64,000 nt of DNA from Methylorubrum rhodesianum (GTDB taxonomy: Bacteria > Pseudomonadota > Alphaproteobacteria > Rhizobiales > Beijerinckiaceae). Numbering within the stretch: position 1 is the first letter of the stretch; each line of letters starts with the position of its first letter. The notes beneath the pieces are model-generated. The model ran no database searches. It saw only the letters and a list, made by a program, of their open reading frames with translations, and had not been told where the DNA came from. The DNA is taken from positions 124,001 through 188,000 of the forward strand of contig NZ_JACHOS010000010.1 of NCBI RefSeq assembly GCF_014199985.1, read 5' to 3'. Below are positions 52,112-61,307 of the stretch, one piece after another. Both the position numbers and the translations under genes were made by a program.

Positions 52112-53347
52112 TTACTCGGCCGCGTCCGGCGTATCGGCCTTCTCCGGGGCAGCCTCGCCCTCGGCGCCCTTGTAGCGCGTCCGGCGACGCCGGGGCTTGG
52201 GCGCGGGGGCCTCGTCGCCCGAGGGAAGCTCGGCGGCGGGCGCCGCCTCGCGCGGCTCCGGCGCGGACCGCGGCGCCGCGGCCTCGGCCGGCGGCGGTGC
52301 CGGATTCCGGGTTGCCGTCATCAGGAAGGCGGGCAGTGCCGACGGATCGGCGACCTCGGCCGCCGCGGCGCGACTGGCTTCGCTCGCACGAGCGCGCCCG
52401 CGCCGCGGCGCAGGGCTGTCGGGACGCACCGGCCCCTCGGACCGCGGGGCGGCCTCGGCACGGGGCTCCGGACGCGGCTCGGCTACGCGAGCCTCCTGGC
52501 GCGGCTCGGGGCGCGCTTCCTGGCGGGGCTCTTGACGCGGCGCCTCGGAGAGATCGGGACGGCCGTTCTCGAACCGCGCCGCATCGCGGCGGTTCTCACG
52601 GGGGCCGTCACGGCCCTCCTGAGGCGGCTGGCCGAAATCCTGCCGGTAATCTTGGCGCCGGTCCTGCCGATAATCCTGGCGGTGACCGTCCTGACGGGAA
52701 TAGTCCTGACGGGAATCCTGGCGATCCTGGCGCTCGGGCCGGTCCTGGCGATCTTGACGATCTTGGCGGAAATCCTGACGCGGTTCGCCGCGGTTATAAT
52801 CCTGCCGGTTGCCCTCGAAGCGCTGGCCGCGGTCGTTGCGATCCCCACGCTCGTTGCGATCGTTTCGGTCGCGGCCCTGGAAGCGCTGATTGCGATCGTT
52901 GCGGTCGCGGCCCTGGTTCCGGCCGTCGAAGTCGTGGCGCTCGAACGGCTGCGGCTGCTGGGCCGGATCGCCGTACTCGTCGCTTCCGTAGCCGAAGCCG
53001 GGGCGGCCGCCCTCGGCGGTCTGGCCCTGCACGGCCTCCTCGTCGCCGTCCTCGTCCTCGTCGAAGCCGTTGCGGGCATAGCCCTGGCTGGCCTGCGGAC
53101 GACCCGGCTCCTGGGCGCCGGTGATGATGCGGAAGTAGTGCTCGCCGTGCTGGAAGTAGTTTTCAGCCGCGATCGGATCGCCGCTCGCCAAAGCGTCGCG
53201 GGCGAGCTGGGCGTACTTGTCGGCGATGTGCTGGGCGGTGCCGCGGATTTTGACGTCGGGACCGTTCGACTCGTAGGAGCGCGTCAGCGGATTCGGACCC
53301 TTGGGCCGATTGCGGCCCCGCATCCGTCGATTCTGGTTTGGTCTCAT
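52112..53347 (-). CDS. DUF4167 protein with long low-complexity region
   Basis: A 411-residue protein of unknown function, typical of Rhizobiales. The first ~80 residues are the DUF4167 domain (MRPNQNRRMRGRNRPKGPNPLTRSYESNGPDVKIRG, with tetratricopeptide-like helix HIADKYAQLARDALASGDPIAAENYFQHGEHYF). Residues ~130-250 consist of Arg/Gln/Asp/Asn repeats (RQDRQD, DRNDRN, QDYRQD). Residues ~250-411 are Pro/Ala/Glu-rich, ending in RRRRTRYKG. The combination of RGG-like N-terminus and disordered Arg-rich tail suggests RNA binding or condensate formation, which is inference. It lies downstream of prmC on the same strand, 520 bp away. Confidence 0.87.
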   Translation of the reverse strand: MRPNQNRRMRGRNRPKGPNPLTRSYESNGPDVKIRGTAQHIADKYAQLARDALASGDPIAAENYFQHGEHYFRIITGAQEPGRPQASQGYARNGFDEDEDGDEEAVQGQTAEGGRPGFGYGSDEYGDPAQQPQPFERHDFDGRNQGRDRNDRNQRFQGRDRNDRNERGDRNDRGQRFEGNRQDYNRGEPRQDFRQDRQDRQDRPERQDRQDSRQDYSRQDGHRQDYRQDRRQDYRQDFGQPPQEGRDGPRENRRDAARFENGRPDLSEAPRQEPRQEARPEPRQEARVAEPRPEPRAEAAPRSEGPVRPDSPAPRRGRARASEASRAAAAEVADPSALPAFLMTATRNPAPPPAEAAAPRSAPEPREAAPAAELPSGDEAPAPKPRRRRTRYKGAEGEAAPEKADTPDAAE

Positions 53348-53869
53348 CGGCCTCGATTGACCCTCGTTACCTGTCGCTCAGCGTGACTGACAGCGCCGGA
53401 GCCCTGCTCGCGGGCGAAACGGGCCGGGCGCAGGGCGCCCGAGCGCGCACATCCCGCGATGTTTGCCGCTCGTCCGGTGGCTGCGCTCCGTTCGGCGCGC
53501 CGCGAGACATCCCTCGACTGTCAGGTTCGATCCCACCGAGCCTGGCCGCGACTGCCGGAGCGCGTCCGCTCGATGGTGGGAAGACCGTCCGAAGCCGGAG
53601 GACACGGTCAAAACCGATCCTGCCGATACCGTCTTAAAGAGTGCCTCACAAAACTCCCGGAATTCGGGAGCTCCCTTTGGCCGTCACGGCGCAGCGGGAG
53701 TTTTGTGAGAGACGCTCAACGGGCCGTTGGCGGTCTGCATGTCTAAGCTAGTGACTGACGCCCTCGACAACAAGCATTTTTTCGGAGCAACGTCGGCTTA
53801 TGCCGGATTTCTGCGGGTTCGGTGGTGCTTCGCGCCGCGCCCCGGCCCCGAATCCACCCCTTCGACCCG
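53348..53869. other. 522-bp intergenic region with nested inverted repeat
   Basis: The region between DUF4167 (minus, start 53347) and the end of prmC (53870). It holds a nested inverted repeat (53645-53709) and a 150-bp stretch below average GC around 53700-53800. No gene is supported. Confidence 0.5.
53645..53709. repeat. Nested inverted repeat (possible mobile or attenuator element)
   Basis: CTCACAAAACTCCCG at 53645-53659 has an exact inverted copy at 53695-53709, 35 bases apart. Inside, CGGGAG and CTCCC recur at 53665-53670 and 53671-53675, so segment 1 may pair with 2 or 4, and segment 3 with 2 or 4. Outer flanks (GAGTGC / GACGCTC) partly extend the arms. Confidence 0.7.
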
Positions 53870-54760
53870 TCACCTGCCCGCCAAGGATGGCCGAAGCGTG
53901 ACGACGCGATCGTTGCCGGCGAGGTCCCGGCCGACCCGCGCTTCGGCAAAGCCCGCCGTCTGCGCGAGGCGGGTCAAGGCCGGCGCCTGGTCGTAGCCGA
54001 TCTCCAGGACGAGGGCGCCGCCCGCGGAGAGCAGGCCGGGCCGCTGGGCGACTCCCGAGAGAATCGCCCGGTAGGCGTCGAGACCGTCCTCCCCGCCGTC
54101 GAGGGCGGCGCGCGGATCGTGCAGGCGCACCTCCGGCTGGAGCGTCGCGATGACGGAGGCGGCGATATAGGGCGGGTTCGAGACGATCAGGTCGAACGGT
54201 CCCGTCAGCGCCTCGAGCCAGGAGCCGCACAGGAAGGCGGCACGGTCCCCGACGCCGTTCGCCTCCGCGTTCCGGCGGCCGACCGCCAGGGCGCCCTGCG
54301 CCCGGTCGAGACCGATGCCGAAGGCGTTGGCGCGCTCGTGCAGCAGCGCCACGAGGATACAGCCGGAGCCGGTGCCGAGATCGATCAGGCGTAGCGGCCG
54401 ATCCCGCTCGGGAAACAGGCGGAGTGCCGCCTCCACCACGCTCTCGGTGTCGGGCCGCGGCACCAGCGTGTCCGGTCCGAGGGCGAAAGGCAGTCCCCAG
54501 AACTCCCAGGCGCCGATGATTCGCGCCACCGGCTCGCCCGCGAGGCGCCGCGCCGCGGCGCCCCGGAGCGCTCCCGCGCCAGCCTCGCCGAGGGGGTCGC
54601 GCCCGCGCAGGGTGAGATCGAGGGGCGAGAGACCGAGGGCGTGCAGGGCGAGGAAGCGGGCATCCGTGCGGGCCTCGGGCAGGCCGGCCGCCTCGAAGCT
54701 CTGGACGAGACGGCGCAGAGCGGCGTCGCGGGACAGGGCCGGCGCGAAATCAGGGGACAT
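53870..54760 (-). CDS. prmC: Protein-(glutamine-N5) methyltransferase, release factor-specific
   Basis: PrmC methylates the Gln of the GGQ motif in release factors 1 and 2. The 296-residue protein has a PrmC N-terminal helical domain (ALRRLVQSFEAAGLPEARTDARFLALHAL), then a Rossmann methyltransferase with LIDLGTGSGCI (SAM site) and VSNPPYIA (catalytic NPPY). LHDPRAALDGGEDGLDAYRAI is a family hallmark. The starts are ATG 54760 or TTG 54769; GGAGG is about 10 bases before the TTG, so either may be used. It is 93 bp downstream of prfA, whose product is its substrate. Confidence 0.95.
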   Translation of the reverse strand: MSPDFAPALSRDAALRRLVQSFEAAGLPEARTDARFLALHALGLSPLDLTLRGRDPLGEAGAGALRGAAARRLAGEPVARIIGAWEFWGLPFALGPDTLVPRPDTESVVEAALRLFPERDRPLRLIDLGTGSGCILVALLHERANAFGIGLDRAQGALAVGRRNAEANGVGDRAAFLCGSWLEALTGPFDLIVSNPPYIAASVIATLQPEVRLHDPRAALDGGEDGLDAYRAILSGVAQRPGLLSAGGALVLEIGYDQAPALTRLAQTAGFAEARVGRDLAGNDRVVTLRPSLAGR

Positions 54761-54853
54761 GCCGGACAACGCGCGAGGTCCTCCGCGCCTCTCCCGCCCC
54801 GCATCCGCGAGGCGCCCTCCCCCGCGGACGCGACAGGGCCAGACGCCGCCCCC

Positions 54854-55939
54854 TCACGCCATTCCCTCGGCCGCCAGCAGTTCGGCCTGATGTTCGGTCA
54901 CCAGCGCGTCGATCACCTCGTCGAGCGCCGGGCCGGCCATGACCTCCTCCAGCTTGTAGAGGGTGAGGTTGATGCGGTGGTCGGTGACGCGGCCCTGAGG
55001 GAAGTTGTAGGTGCGGATGCGCTCGGAGCGGTCGCCGGAGCCGACCTGCGCCTTGCGGTCGGCGGCCCGCGCCGAATCCTTGGCGGACCTCTCGGCATCG
55101 AACAGCCTGGCCCGCAGCAGCGCCATCGCCCGCGCACGGTTCTTGTGCTGCGAGCGCTCCTCCTGCACGAACACCACCACGCCCGTCGGGATGTGGGTGA
55201 TGCGGATCGCCGATTCCGTCTTGTTGACGTGCTGGCCACCCGCTCCCTGCGCCCGCATGGTGTCGATCTTCAGGTCGGCCTCGTTGACGACGACGTCGAC
55301 CTCCTCCGCCTCCGGCAGCACGGCCACCGTGGCGGCGGAGGTGTGGATGCGCCCCTGCGTCTCGGTGTCGGGCACGCGCTGGACGCGGTGCGCCCCGCTC
55401 TCGAACTTGAGCCGCGAGAACACGGAGCGGCCCTTCACCTCGGCGACCACCTCGCGATAGCCGCCGACGGTGCCCTCGCTCTCCGAGATCACCTCGACGC
55501 GCCAGCCCTTCGACTCGGCGTATTTGGCGTACATGCGGAACAGGTCGCCCGCGAACAGAGCGGCCTCGTCGCCGCCAGTGCCGGCGCGGATCTCGAGGAT
55601 GGCGCTCTTCTCGTCGGCCGCGTCCTTGGGCAGCAGCATGAGCTGCAGCGCGCGGTGGGCCTGTTCGAGCGCCTCCTCGGCCTCCGGCTTCTCCTCGGCC
55701 GCGAGGGCGCGCATCTCGGGATCGCCACCGGGCTCGTCGATCAGCGCGCGGATGCCGGCGAGGTTCGCCTCGGCTGCACGGTAATGATGGATCGCCGCCA
55801 CGACGCCGTCGAGTTCGGACAGTTCGCGGGAGAGCTGCACGATGCTCTCGGCGTCGGCCGAACCGTCGGCGAGCTGCGCGGTGACGAACGCGTGCCGAGC
55901 CAGGATGGCGTCGAGGCGATCGGAAGGAATGGGGGTCAT
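54854..55939 (-). CDS. prfA: Peptide chain release factor 1
   Basis: RF1 reads UAA and UAG and triggers peptide release. The 361-residue protein has normal length. The GGQ loop is present ([15 protein letters not shown]), and the stop-codon tripeptide region reads [20 protein letters not shown], i.e. P-D-T where E. coli has P-A-T. The N-terminal domain is helical ([25 protein letters not shown]). Upstream is ptsP (74 bp), downstream prmC, which methylates the Gln of GGQ. Confidence 0.96.
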   Translation of the reverse strand: MTPIPSDRLDAILARHAFVTAQLADGSADAESIVQLSRELSELDGVVAAIHHYRAAEANLAGIRALIDEPGGDPEMRALAAEEKPEAEEALEQAHRALQLMLLPKDAADEKSAILEIRAGTGGDEAALFAGDLFRMYAKYAESKGWRVEVISESEGTVGGYREVVAEVKGRSVFSRLKFESGAHRVQRVPDTETQGRIHTSAATVAVLPEAEEVDVVVNEADLKIDTMRAQGAGGQHVNKTESAIRITHIPTGVVVFVQEERSQHKNRARAMALLRARLFDAERSAKDSARAADRKAQVGSGDRSERIRTYNFPQGRVTDHRINLTLYKLEEVMAGPALDEVIDALVTEHQAELLAAEGMA

Positions 55940-56013
55940 CGCCCTGACTATACTCGCGACGGATCTGACAGTTGACGGATGGTTGGGAAGATCCGGCCCG
56001 GCCGGACAGCGTG

Positions 56014-58275
56014 TCAGATAGGCACGCCGTTGGCCTTCGCATACGCCGCCAGCGCTGGCCGGACCGAGGCGCCGTCGGTCACCCGGTTCAGTTCGGTCTC
56101 GATCAGTTGCGCGACCTCGCCGGCATGGGCGGAGAGCACCATCGCCTTGATCGGACCGATCGCCGCCGGGGACATCGAGAATTCGCGAAAGCCGAGGCCG
56201 ATCAGCGCCAGCGCCTCCAGCGGGCGCCCACCGATCTCGCCGCAGACGGTGGCGGGGCAGCCCTGCGCGGCGGCGCGGTCAGCGATCAGGCGGAAGGCCC
56301 GCATCGCCGCCCCGGACAAGGGATCGAAGCGGTTGGCCACGCGCCGATTCTCGCGATCGACCGCGAACAGGAACTGCATCAGATCGTTGGAGCCGACCGA
56401 GAGGAAGTCCGCCTCGCGGGCGATCTCGTCGATCTGGAACAGCAGCGAGGGCACCTCGACCATCGCGCCGAGGCGGCAATCGCTGGGCAGAACGTAGCCG
56501 TGGCGGCGCAGGTGCGCCTTCTCGCGCTCGACGATATCGCGGGCGCGGGTGAACTCCTCGACGGTGGCGACCATCGGGAACATGATCTTGATCGGGCGCC
56601 CGGCCGCGGCCTTCAGGAGTGCGCGCAACTGCACCCGCAGCAGCGCCGGCCGGTCGAGCCCGATGCGGATCGCCCGCCAGCCGAGGGCCGGGTTCTCCTC
56701 CTCGAGAGCCGGCATATAGGGGAGGATCTTGTCGCCGCCGATATCGAGGGTGCGGATCGTGACCGGCAGGTCACCGGTGGCCGAATAGACCGCCTCATAG
56801 AGCGTCTGCTGCTCGGCCGCCGAGGGCATGCGCTCGGCGATCATGAACTGCAGCTCGGTGCGGAACAGGCCGACGCCCTCCGCCCCGGTCTCGTGCAGAT
56901 GGGTGAGATCGACCAGCAGGCCGGCATTGAGGTGCAGGCCGATCTTCACGCCGTCGCGGGTGACGGCGGGCACGTCGCGCAGCGCCCGGTACTGCTCCTG
57001 CCGCCGGGCGCGCAGGCGCACCATCTCGGCATAGGACGCCTCGACCTCGGGCGTCGGCCGGATCTGCACCTCGCCGGAGAGGCCGTCGACGATGATCGCG
57101 TCGCCCGAATCGCACAGGCCGGTGGCGTTGGCGATCTCGCCGACCGCGGGAATGCCGAGGGCGCGGGCGACGATGGCAATGTGGCTCGTCGGCCCGCCCT
57201 CCTCCAGAACCACGCCACGCAGGCGGGCGCGGTCGTAGTCGAGGAGCGCGGCCGGCCCCATGGAGCGGGCGACCAGGATCGCGTTCTCCGGCAAGCCGTC
57301 GCCGCTCCGTCCCTCCTGGCCGACGAGGCGGCGCAGCAGGCGGTTGGCGAGATCGTCGAGATCGTGCAGGCGGTCGCGCAGGTAGGGGTCGCTCTGGCGC
57401 AGCATCCGGGCGCGGTTGTCCGACTGCACCCGCTCCACCGCGGCTTCCGCCGTGAGGCCGGACTGGACCGCCTCGCGCATCCGCCGGAGCCAGCCCTTGT
57501 CGTGGGCGAACATGCGGACCGTCTCGAGTATCTCGCGGGACTCGCCCGAACTGAGGCCGTCGCCGCGCTCGACCAGCTCGTCGATCGCCGAGCGCACATC
57601 CTCGATCGCCTCTTCGAGCCGCTCCATCTCGCGCTCGACGTTCTCGGCGATCAGCGTCTTCACGACGATGCGCGGCTCGTGCAGCACGACGTGGCCGAGC
57701 CCGATCCCGTCGGCGAGCGCCACGCCGCGCTGGCTCACCGGGCGGCGCGCCGCGGTGCCGGCGCCGGGCGACAGCGCCTGAAGCTCGCCCGAGGCGATCA
57801 GCTCCGCCAGCACCATGGCAGTGGTCTGGAGCGCCTCGATCTCCTCCTCGGAATAGACGCGGTAGGTCTTGTTCTGGACCACCAGCACGCCGAGGGTGTT
57901 CCCGGCCCGCAGGAGCGGCACGCCGAGGAAGGCGTGGTAGATCTCCTCGCCCGTTTCCGGCCGATACGAGAAGGAGGGGTGCGACTGCGCGTCCGAGAGC
58001 GCCAGCGGCTCGGCGGTCTTGGCGATCAGGCCGACGAGGCCTTCGTCCGCGCGCATGCGGGTGATGTGGACCGCGTCTCGGTTCAGACCCTCGGTTGCAA
58101 ACAGTTCGAGGGTGTTGTCATCGCGCACCACGTAGACCGAGCACACCTCGGCGATCACGTTCGCCGCGATGAGGACGACGATCCGGTCGAGGCGCTGCTG
58201 CGGGCTGACCGGCTCCGCCATGGCTTCGCGGAGCCGGCGCAGCAGCAGGCGCGGGCCTCCGGGCGCAGCGGGCAT
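56014..58275 (-). CDS. ptsP: Phosphoenolpyruvate--protein phosphotransferase (EI-Ntr)
   Basis: Enzyme I of the nitrogen-related phosphotransferase system passes phosphate from PEP to NPr and then EIIA-Ntr, regulating potassium and nitrogen responses. The 753-residue protein has a GAF domain (~15-160), the HPr-binding domain (~170-300), the phospho-His region [19 protein letters not shown] (His ~362), and the PEP-binding barrel (~440-700) with [12 protein letters not shown] and [22 protein letters not shown]. The GAF domain marks the PtsP class. ATG 58275 is chosen; a TTG start 10 codons upstream is less likely. The gene lies between lysC and prfA on the same strand, a conserved Rhizobiales order. 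Confidence 0.95.
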   Translation of the reverse strand: MPAAPGGPRLLLRRLREAMAEPVSPQQRLDRIVVLIAANVIAEVCSVYVVRDDNTLELFATEGLNRDAVHITRMRADEGLVGLIAKTAEPLALSDAQSHPSFSYRPETGEEIYHAFLGVPLLRAGNTLGVLVVQNKTYRVYSEEEIEALQTTAMVLAELIASGELQALSPGAGTAARRPVSQRGVALADGIGLGHVVLHEPRIVVKTLIAENVEREMERLEEAIEDVRSAIDELVERGDGLSSGESREILETVRMFAHDKGWLRRMREAVQSGLTAEAAVERVQSDNRARMLRQSDPYLRDRLHDLDDLANRLLRRLVGQEGRSGDGLPENAILVARSMGPAALLDYDRARLRGVVLEEGGPTSHIAIVARALGIPAVGEIANATGLCDSGDAIIVDGLSGEVQIRPTPEVEASYAEMVRLRARRQEQYRALRDVPAVTRDGVKIGLHLNAGLLVDLTHLHETGAEGVGLFRTELQFMIAERMPSAAEQQTLYEAVYSATGDLPVTIRTLDIGGDKILPYMPALEEENPALGWRAIRIGLDRPALLRVQLRALLKAAAGRPIKIMFPMVATVEEFTRARDIVEREKAHLRRHGYVLPSDCRLGAMVEVPSLLFQIDEIAREADFLSVGSNDLMQFLFAVDRENRRVANRFDPLSGAAMRAFRLIADRAAAQGCPATVCGEIGGRPLEALALIGLGFREFSMSPAAIGPIKAMVLSAHAGEVAQLIETELNRVTDGASVRPALAAYAKANGVPI

Positions 58276-58346
58276 CGTGTCGTCAATCCGGGTCGGCCGG
58301 CGCAACCCCGGCTTGTGAGCCGATGGGCCGGCGCCGACGGGAACGG

Positions 58347-59582
58347 TCAGGCCTGGTCGAGGCCGTATAGCGAGTGGAGCGTGCGAACGGCAAGCTCCGT
58401 GTAGGCGGCGTCGATCAGGACCGAGAACTTGATCTCGGACGTGGTGATCGCGCGAATGTTGATACCCTTCTGCGCCAGCGCCCGGAAGGCCTTGGCTGCA
58501 ACGCCCGCATGCGAGCGCATGCCGACACCGATCGCCGAGACCTTGACCACGTCGGTGGCGCCCTCGATCTGGCCGAACTGGATCGTGTCGCGCTGCGCGT
58601 CGAGGATGGCGCGGGAGCGCTCGTAATCGGCGGCCGGCACGGTGAAGGTCATGTCGGTGGTGGACTGATCGCCGGACACGGTCTGGATGATCATGTCGAC
58701 GTTGATGTTGGCGTCCGCCAGCGGGCCGAAGATCGCCGCGGCGATGCCGGGGCTGTCCTTCACGGCGCGCAGGGTGATCTGCGCCTCGTCCTTCGAGAAG
58801 GCGATGCCGGTGATGATCTGCTGTTCCACGATTTGGTCCTCGTCGCAGATGAGGGTGCCCGGCCGCGCGGCATCGGGGGGATCGAAGGAGGAGCGCACCG
58901 TCGTCGGCACCCGGTGCACCATGGCGAGCTCGACGGAGCGCACCTGCAGCACCTTGGCGCCGAGGGATGCCATCTCCAGCATCTCCTCGAAGGTCACGCG
59001 CTCCATGCGCTTGGCCTTGGGCACCACGCGGGGATCGGTGGTGTAGACCCCGTCCACGTCGGTGTAGATGTCGCAGCGCTCCGCGCCGATGGCGGCGGCG
59101 ATGGCGACCGCCGAGGTGTCCGAGCCGCCGCGTCCGAGCGTCGCGATCCGGCCGGTCTCGGCATGGACGCCCTGGAAGCCGGCGATGACCGCAACCTCTC
59201 CGCGGGCGAAGCCGGCGTCGAGATTCTTCGGGTCGATGCCCTCGATCCGGGCCGAGCCGTGCGCCTCGGAGGTGTGGATCGGGATCTGCCAGCCCTGCCA
59301 GGAGCGGGCCTTGATGCCGTCCTTGTTGAGCGCGATCGCGAGAAGCCCCGAGGTGACCTGCTCGCCCGAGGCCACGACCGTGTCGTACTCCGCCGCGCCG
59401 TAGAGCGGGTCGGCATCCTTGACCCAGCCGACCAGTTCGTTGGTCTTGCCCGACATCGCCGAGACCACGACCGCGACCTCGTAGCCGGCCGCGACCTCGC
59501 GGGCGACGTGGCGCGCCACGTTGCGGATGCGGTCGACGTTGGCGACGGAGGTGCCGCCGAATTTCATCACCAAACGGGGCAT
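58347..59582 (-). CDS. lysC: Aspartate kinase
   Basis: Aspartokinase phosphorylates aspartate, the first step to lysine, threonine, methionine and diaminopimelate. The 411-residue protein has LVMKFGGTSV at the N-terminus, DPLYGAAEYDTVVASGEQV, GRGGSDTSAVA, IYTDVDGVYTTDPR, and two ACT domains at the C-terminus (~260-411; VKDSPGIAAAIFGPLADANINVDMI and GVGMRSHAGVAAKAFRALAQKGINI). This is the feedback-controlled class. ATG 59582 is set by alignment of KFGGTS at residue 7. It is divergent from ubiG across 178 bp. Confidence 0.96.
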   Translation of the reverse strand: MPRLVMKFGGTSVANVDRIRNVARHVAREVAAGYEVAVVVSAMSGKTNELVGWVKDADPLYGAAEYDTVVASGEQVTSGLLAIALNKDGIKARSWQGWQIPIHTSEAHGSARIEGIDPKNLDAGFARGEVAVIAGFQGVHAETGRIATLGRGGSDTSAVAIAAAIGAERCDIYTDVDGVYTTDPRVVPKAKRMERVTFEEMLEMASLGAKVLQVRSVELAMVHRVPTTVRSSFDPPDAARPGTLICDEDQIVEQQIITGIAFSKDEAQITLRAVKDSPGIAAAIFGPLADANINVDMIIQTVSGDQSTTDMTFTVPAADYERSRAILDAQRDTIQFGQIEGATDVVKVSAIGVGMRSHAGVAAKAFRALAQKGINIRAITTSEIKFSVLIDAAYTELAVRTLHSLYGLDQA

Positions 59583-59760
59583 GTCGCGTCCGGTCTGCTC
59601 ATCTTGTCCCCACGGTGCCGGCCGCGAGGCCGGCGCGCCGCGTCGCCTCAGGAAAACAACACGGCGCGGCTGTACCGGGGATGCGCCCGGCGGGTACAAG
59701 GGCCCCCCGGCCGTGTCAATCGGACGGACCGCAGGTTCAAACGATGCGAAAGTGAGCCGG

Positions 59761-60498
59761 ATGACGGGTGCCTCGATCGACCGGGACGAAGTGGCGCGCT
59801 TCGACGCCCTGGCCGCGCGCTGGTGGGACGAGCGCGGGCCGATGGCGGTTCTGCACAAGTTCAATCCCGTCCGGGTCGGCTATATCCGCGACGAGGCCTG
59901 CCGCATCTTCGACCGCGATCCGGCCGCCCCGTTCCCCCTCGAAGGGCTCAGCGTAATCGATATCGGCTGCGGCGGCGGGGTGCTGTCGGAGCCGCTGGCC
60001 CGGCTCGGCGCCAGCGTGACCGGGCTCGACCCCGCATCCGGCAACGTCGCGGCCGCGCGCGCCCATGCCGAGGCCGAGGGGCTGAGCATCGACTACCGCG
60101 ACGAGACCATCGAGGCGGTGGCGGCGCGCGGCGAACGCTTCGACATCGTGCTCGCCATGGAGGTGGTCGAGCACGTCTCCGACCGCGCCGGTTTTCTGCA
60201 CGCGTGCTGCACCACCGTGAAGCCGGGCGGCCTGCTGTTCGCCGCCACCCTCAACCGGACGATGCGCTCCTTCGCGCTCGCCATCGTCGGCGCCGAGTAC
60301 GTGCTGCGCTGGCTGCCGCGGGGCACCCACGACTGGGAGAAGTTCGTGACGCCGCGGGAACTCGCCGCCGACCTCGCGGCGGGCGGACTCACCGTCACCG
60401 ACACGACCGGGGTGGTCTACAACCCGCTCAACGATTCCTGGCGTGCGAGCCGCGACACCGGGGTGAACTACATGATCGCGGCGCACCGCCCCGCCTGA
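59761..60498 (+). CDS. ubiG: Ubiquinone biosynthesis O-methyltransferase
   Basis: UbiG performs both O-methylations in ubiquinone synthesis. The 245-residue protein has the family N-terminus DEVARFDALAARWWDERGPMAVLHKFNPVRVGYI, the SAM-binding VIDIGCGGGVLSEPLARLGASVTGLD, EVVEHV, and the later LNRTMRSFALAIVGAEYVLRWLPRGTHDWEKFV, which is diagnostic for UbiG. ATG 59761 (MTGASID) is chosen; a GTG three codons upstream is possible. It is divergent from lysC. Confidence 0.96.
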   Translation: MTGASIDRDEVARFDALAARWWDERGPMAVLHKFNPVRVGYIRDEACRIFDRDPAAPFPLEGLSVIDIGCGGGVLSEPLARLGASVTGLDPASGNVAAARAHAEAEGLSIDYRDETIEAVAARGERFDIVLAMEVVEHVSDRAGFLHACCTTVKPGGLLFAATLNRTMRSFALAIVGAEYVLRWLPRGTHDWEKFVTPRELAADLAAGGLTVTDTTGVVYNPLNDSWRASRDTGVNYMIAAHRPA

Positions 60499-60555
60499 AC
60501 GAAGCCGGGCGGTGTTCGTTGAGGGATCTCCAGGAGGAAGCGGAGACCTTCGCAC

Positions 60556-61128
60556 ATGCTCGAGAAGCTGCCGCACGCCCTCGGCGAGGCCCTGTCCGGC
60601 GTCAGGGCCGGCGCGGAGAAGGCCGCGTTCCACACCGTCGCGGCGGAGGCGCCCGCGACGCTCCGCGTGACGAGCGCGGCCTTCCCCGACACCACGGCGA
60701 TCCCGGCCCGCTACACCGCGGACGGCGAAGGGCTCTCGCCGCCGCTCGCCGTCTCCGGCGTGCCGGACGCTGCCGCCGCCCTGGTGCTGTTCGTGGAGGA
60801 TCCGGACGCGCCCTCCCCTCACCCCCTCGTTCATCTCATCGCCTGGAACCTGCCGCCGGAAGACCAGAGCCTTCCGGAGGGTGCGTTCGCGAGCCCGGCG
60901 GGCGAGGGAGCCCGGCACGATCTCGGCCGCAACTCGTTCCTGAAGGACGGCTGGCTCCCGCCGGACCCGCCGACCGGCCACGGTCCGCACCACTACCTCT
61001 TTCAGGTTTTCGCGCTCGCCCGCCCGGCTGAGCTGCCCGCCTCACCGGGTCGCGGCGCCCTGCTCGAGGCGCTTCAAGGCAACGTGATCGCCAAGGGGCT
61101 GCTCACGGGGACCTACGAGCGACCGTGA
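60556..61128 (+). CDS. YbhB/YbcL family (PEBP, Raf kinase inhibitor-like) protein
   Basis: A 190-residue protein of the bacterial phosphatidylethanolamine-binding family. The ligand-pocket motif is VEDPDAPSPHPLVHLIAWNLPP, with FLKDGWLPPDPPTGHGPHHYLFQVFAL later. A lead of about 35 residues precedes the domain. GGAGG lies 18 bases upstream of ATG 60556 in a helpful leader. The ligand and role are unknown. It follows ubiG by 57 bp on the same strand. Its stop overlaps the GTG of a frame through the adjacent tandem repeat, which is probably not a gene start. Confidence 0.9.
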   Translation: MLEKLPHALGEALSGVRAGAEKAAFHTVAAEAPATLRVTSAAFPDTTAIPARYTADGEGLSPPLAVSGVPDAAAALVLFVEDPDAPSPHPLVHLIAWNLPPEDQSLPEGAFASPAGEGARHDLGRNSFLKDGWLPPDPPTGHGPHHYLFQVFALARPAELPASPGRGALLEALQGNVIAKGLLTGTYERP

Positions 61129-61199
61129 GCGTCCTGCCCTACGGGAGCGTCTTGCCCTACCGTGGGCGTCTTGCCCTACCGTGGGCGTCTTGCGCTCAC
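61127..61199. repeat. Four-copy 18-19-bp tandem repeat
   Basis: Units read GAGCGTCCTGCCCTACGG, GAGCGTCTTGCCCTACCGTG, GGCGTCTTGCCCTACCGTG and GGCGTCTTGCGCTCACG. The central GCGTCTTGCCCTAC recurs with spacing of 18, 19 and 19 bases. It lies immediately after the PEBP stop. The function is unknown; the 19-base period is not a multiple of three, so it is unlikely to be coding. Confidence 0.85.
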
Positions 61200-61307
61200 G
61201 GCGCGCGAGCGGGCATGAGCGTCATCGAACGCGGCGCTCCGCCCGGCTCCCCGTCCGTCGGGGCGGCCCTGCGGGATGACCGGCGAGACGAGGGAGACGG
61301 CGCGGAC

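Noticed and set aside
61125-61307. Longer start for the quinone oxidoreductase at GTG 61125
   Set aside because: It would translate the 19-bp tandem repeat; family members start at MKALV.
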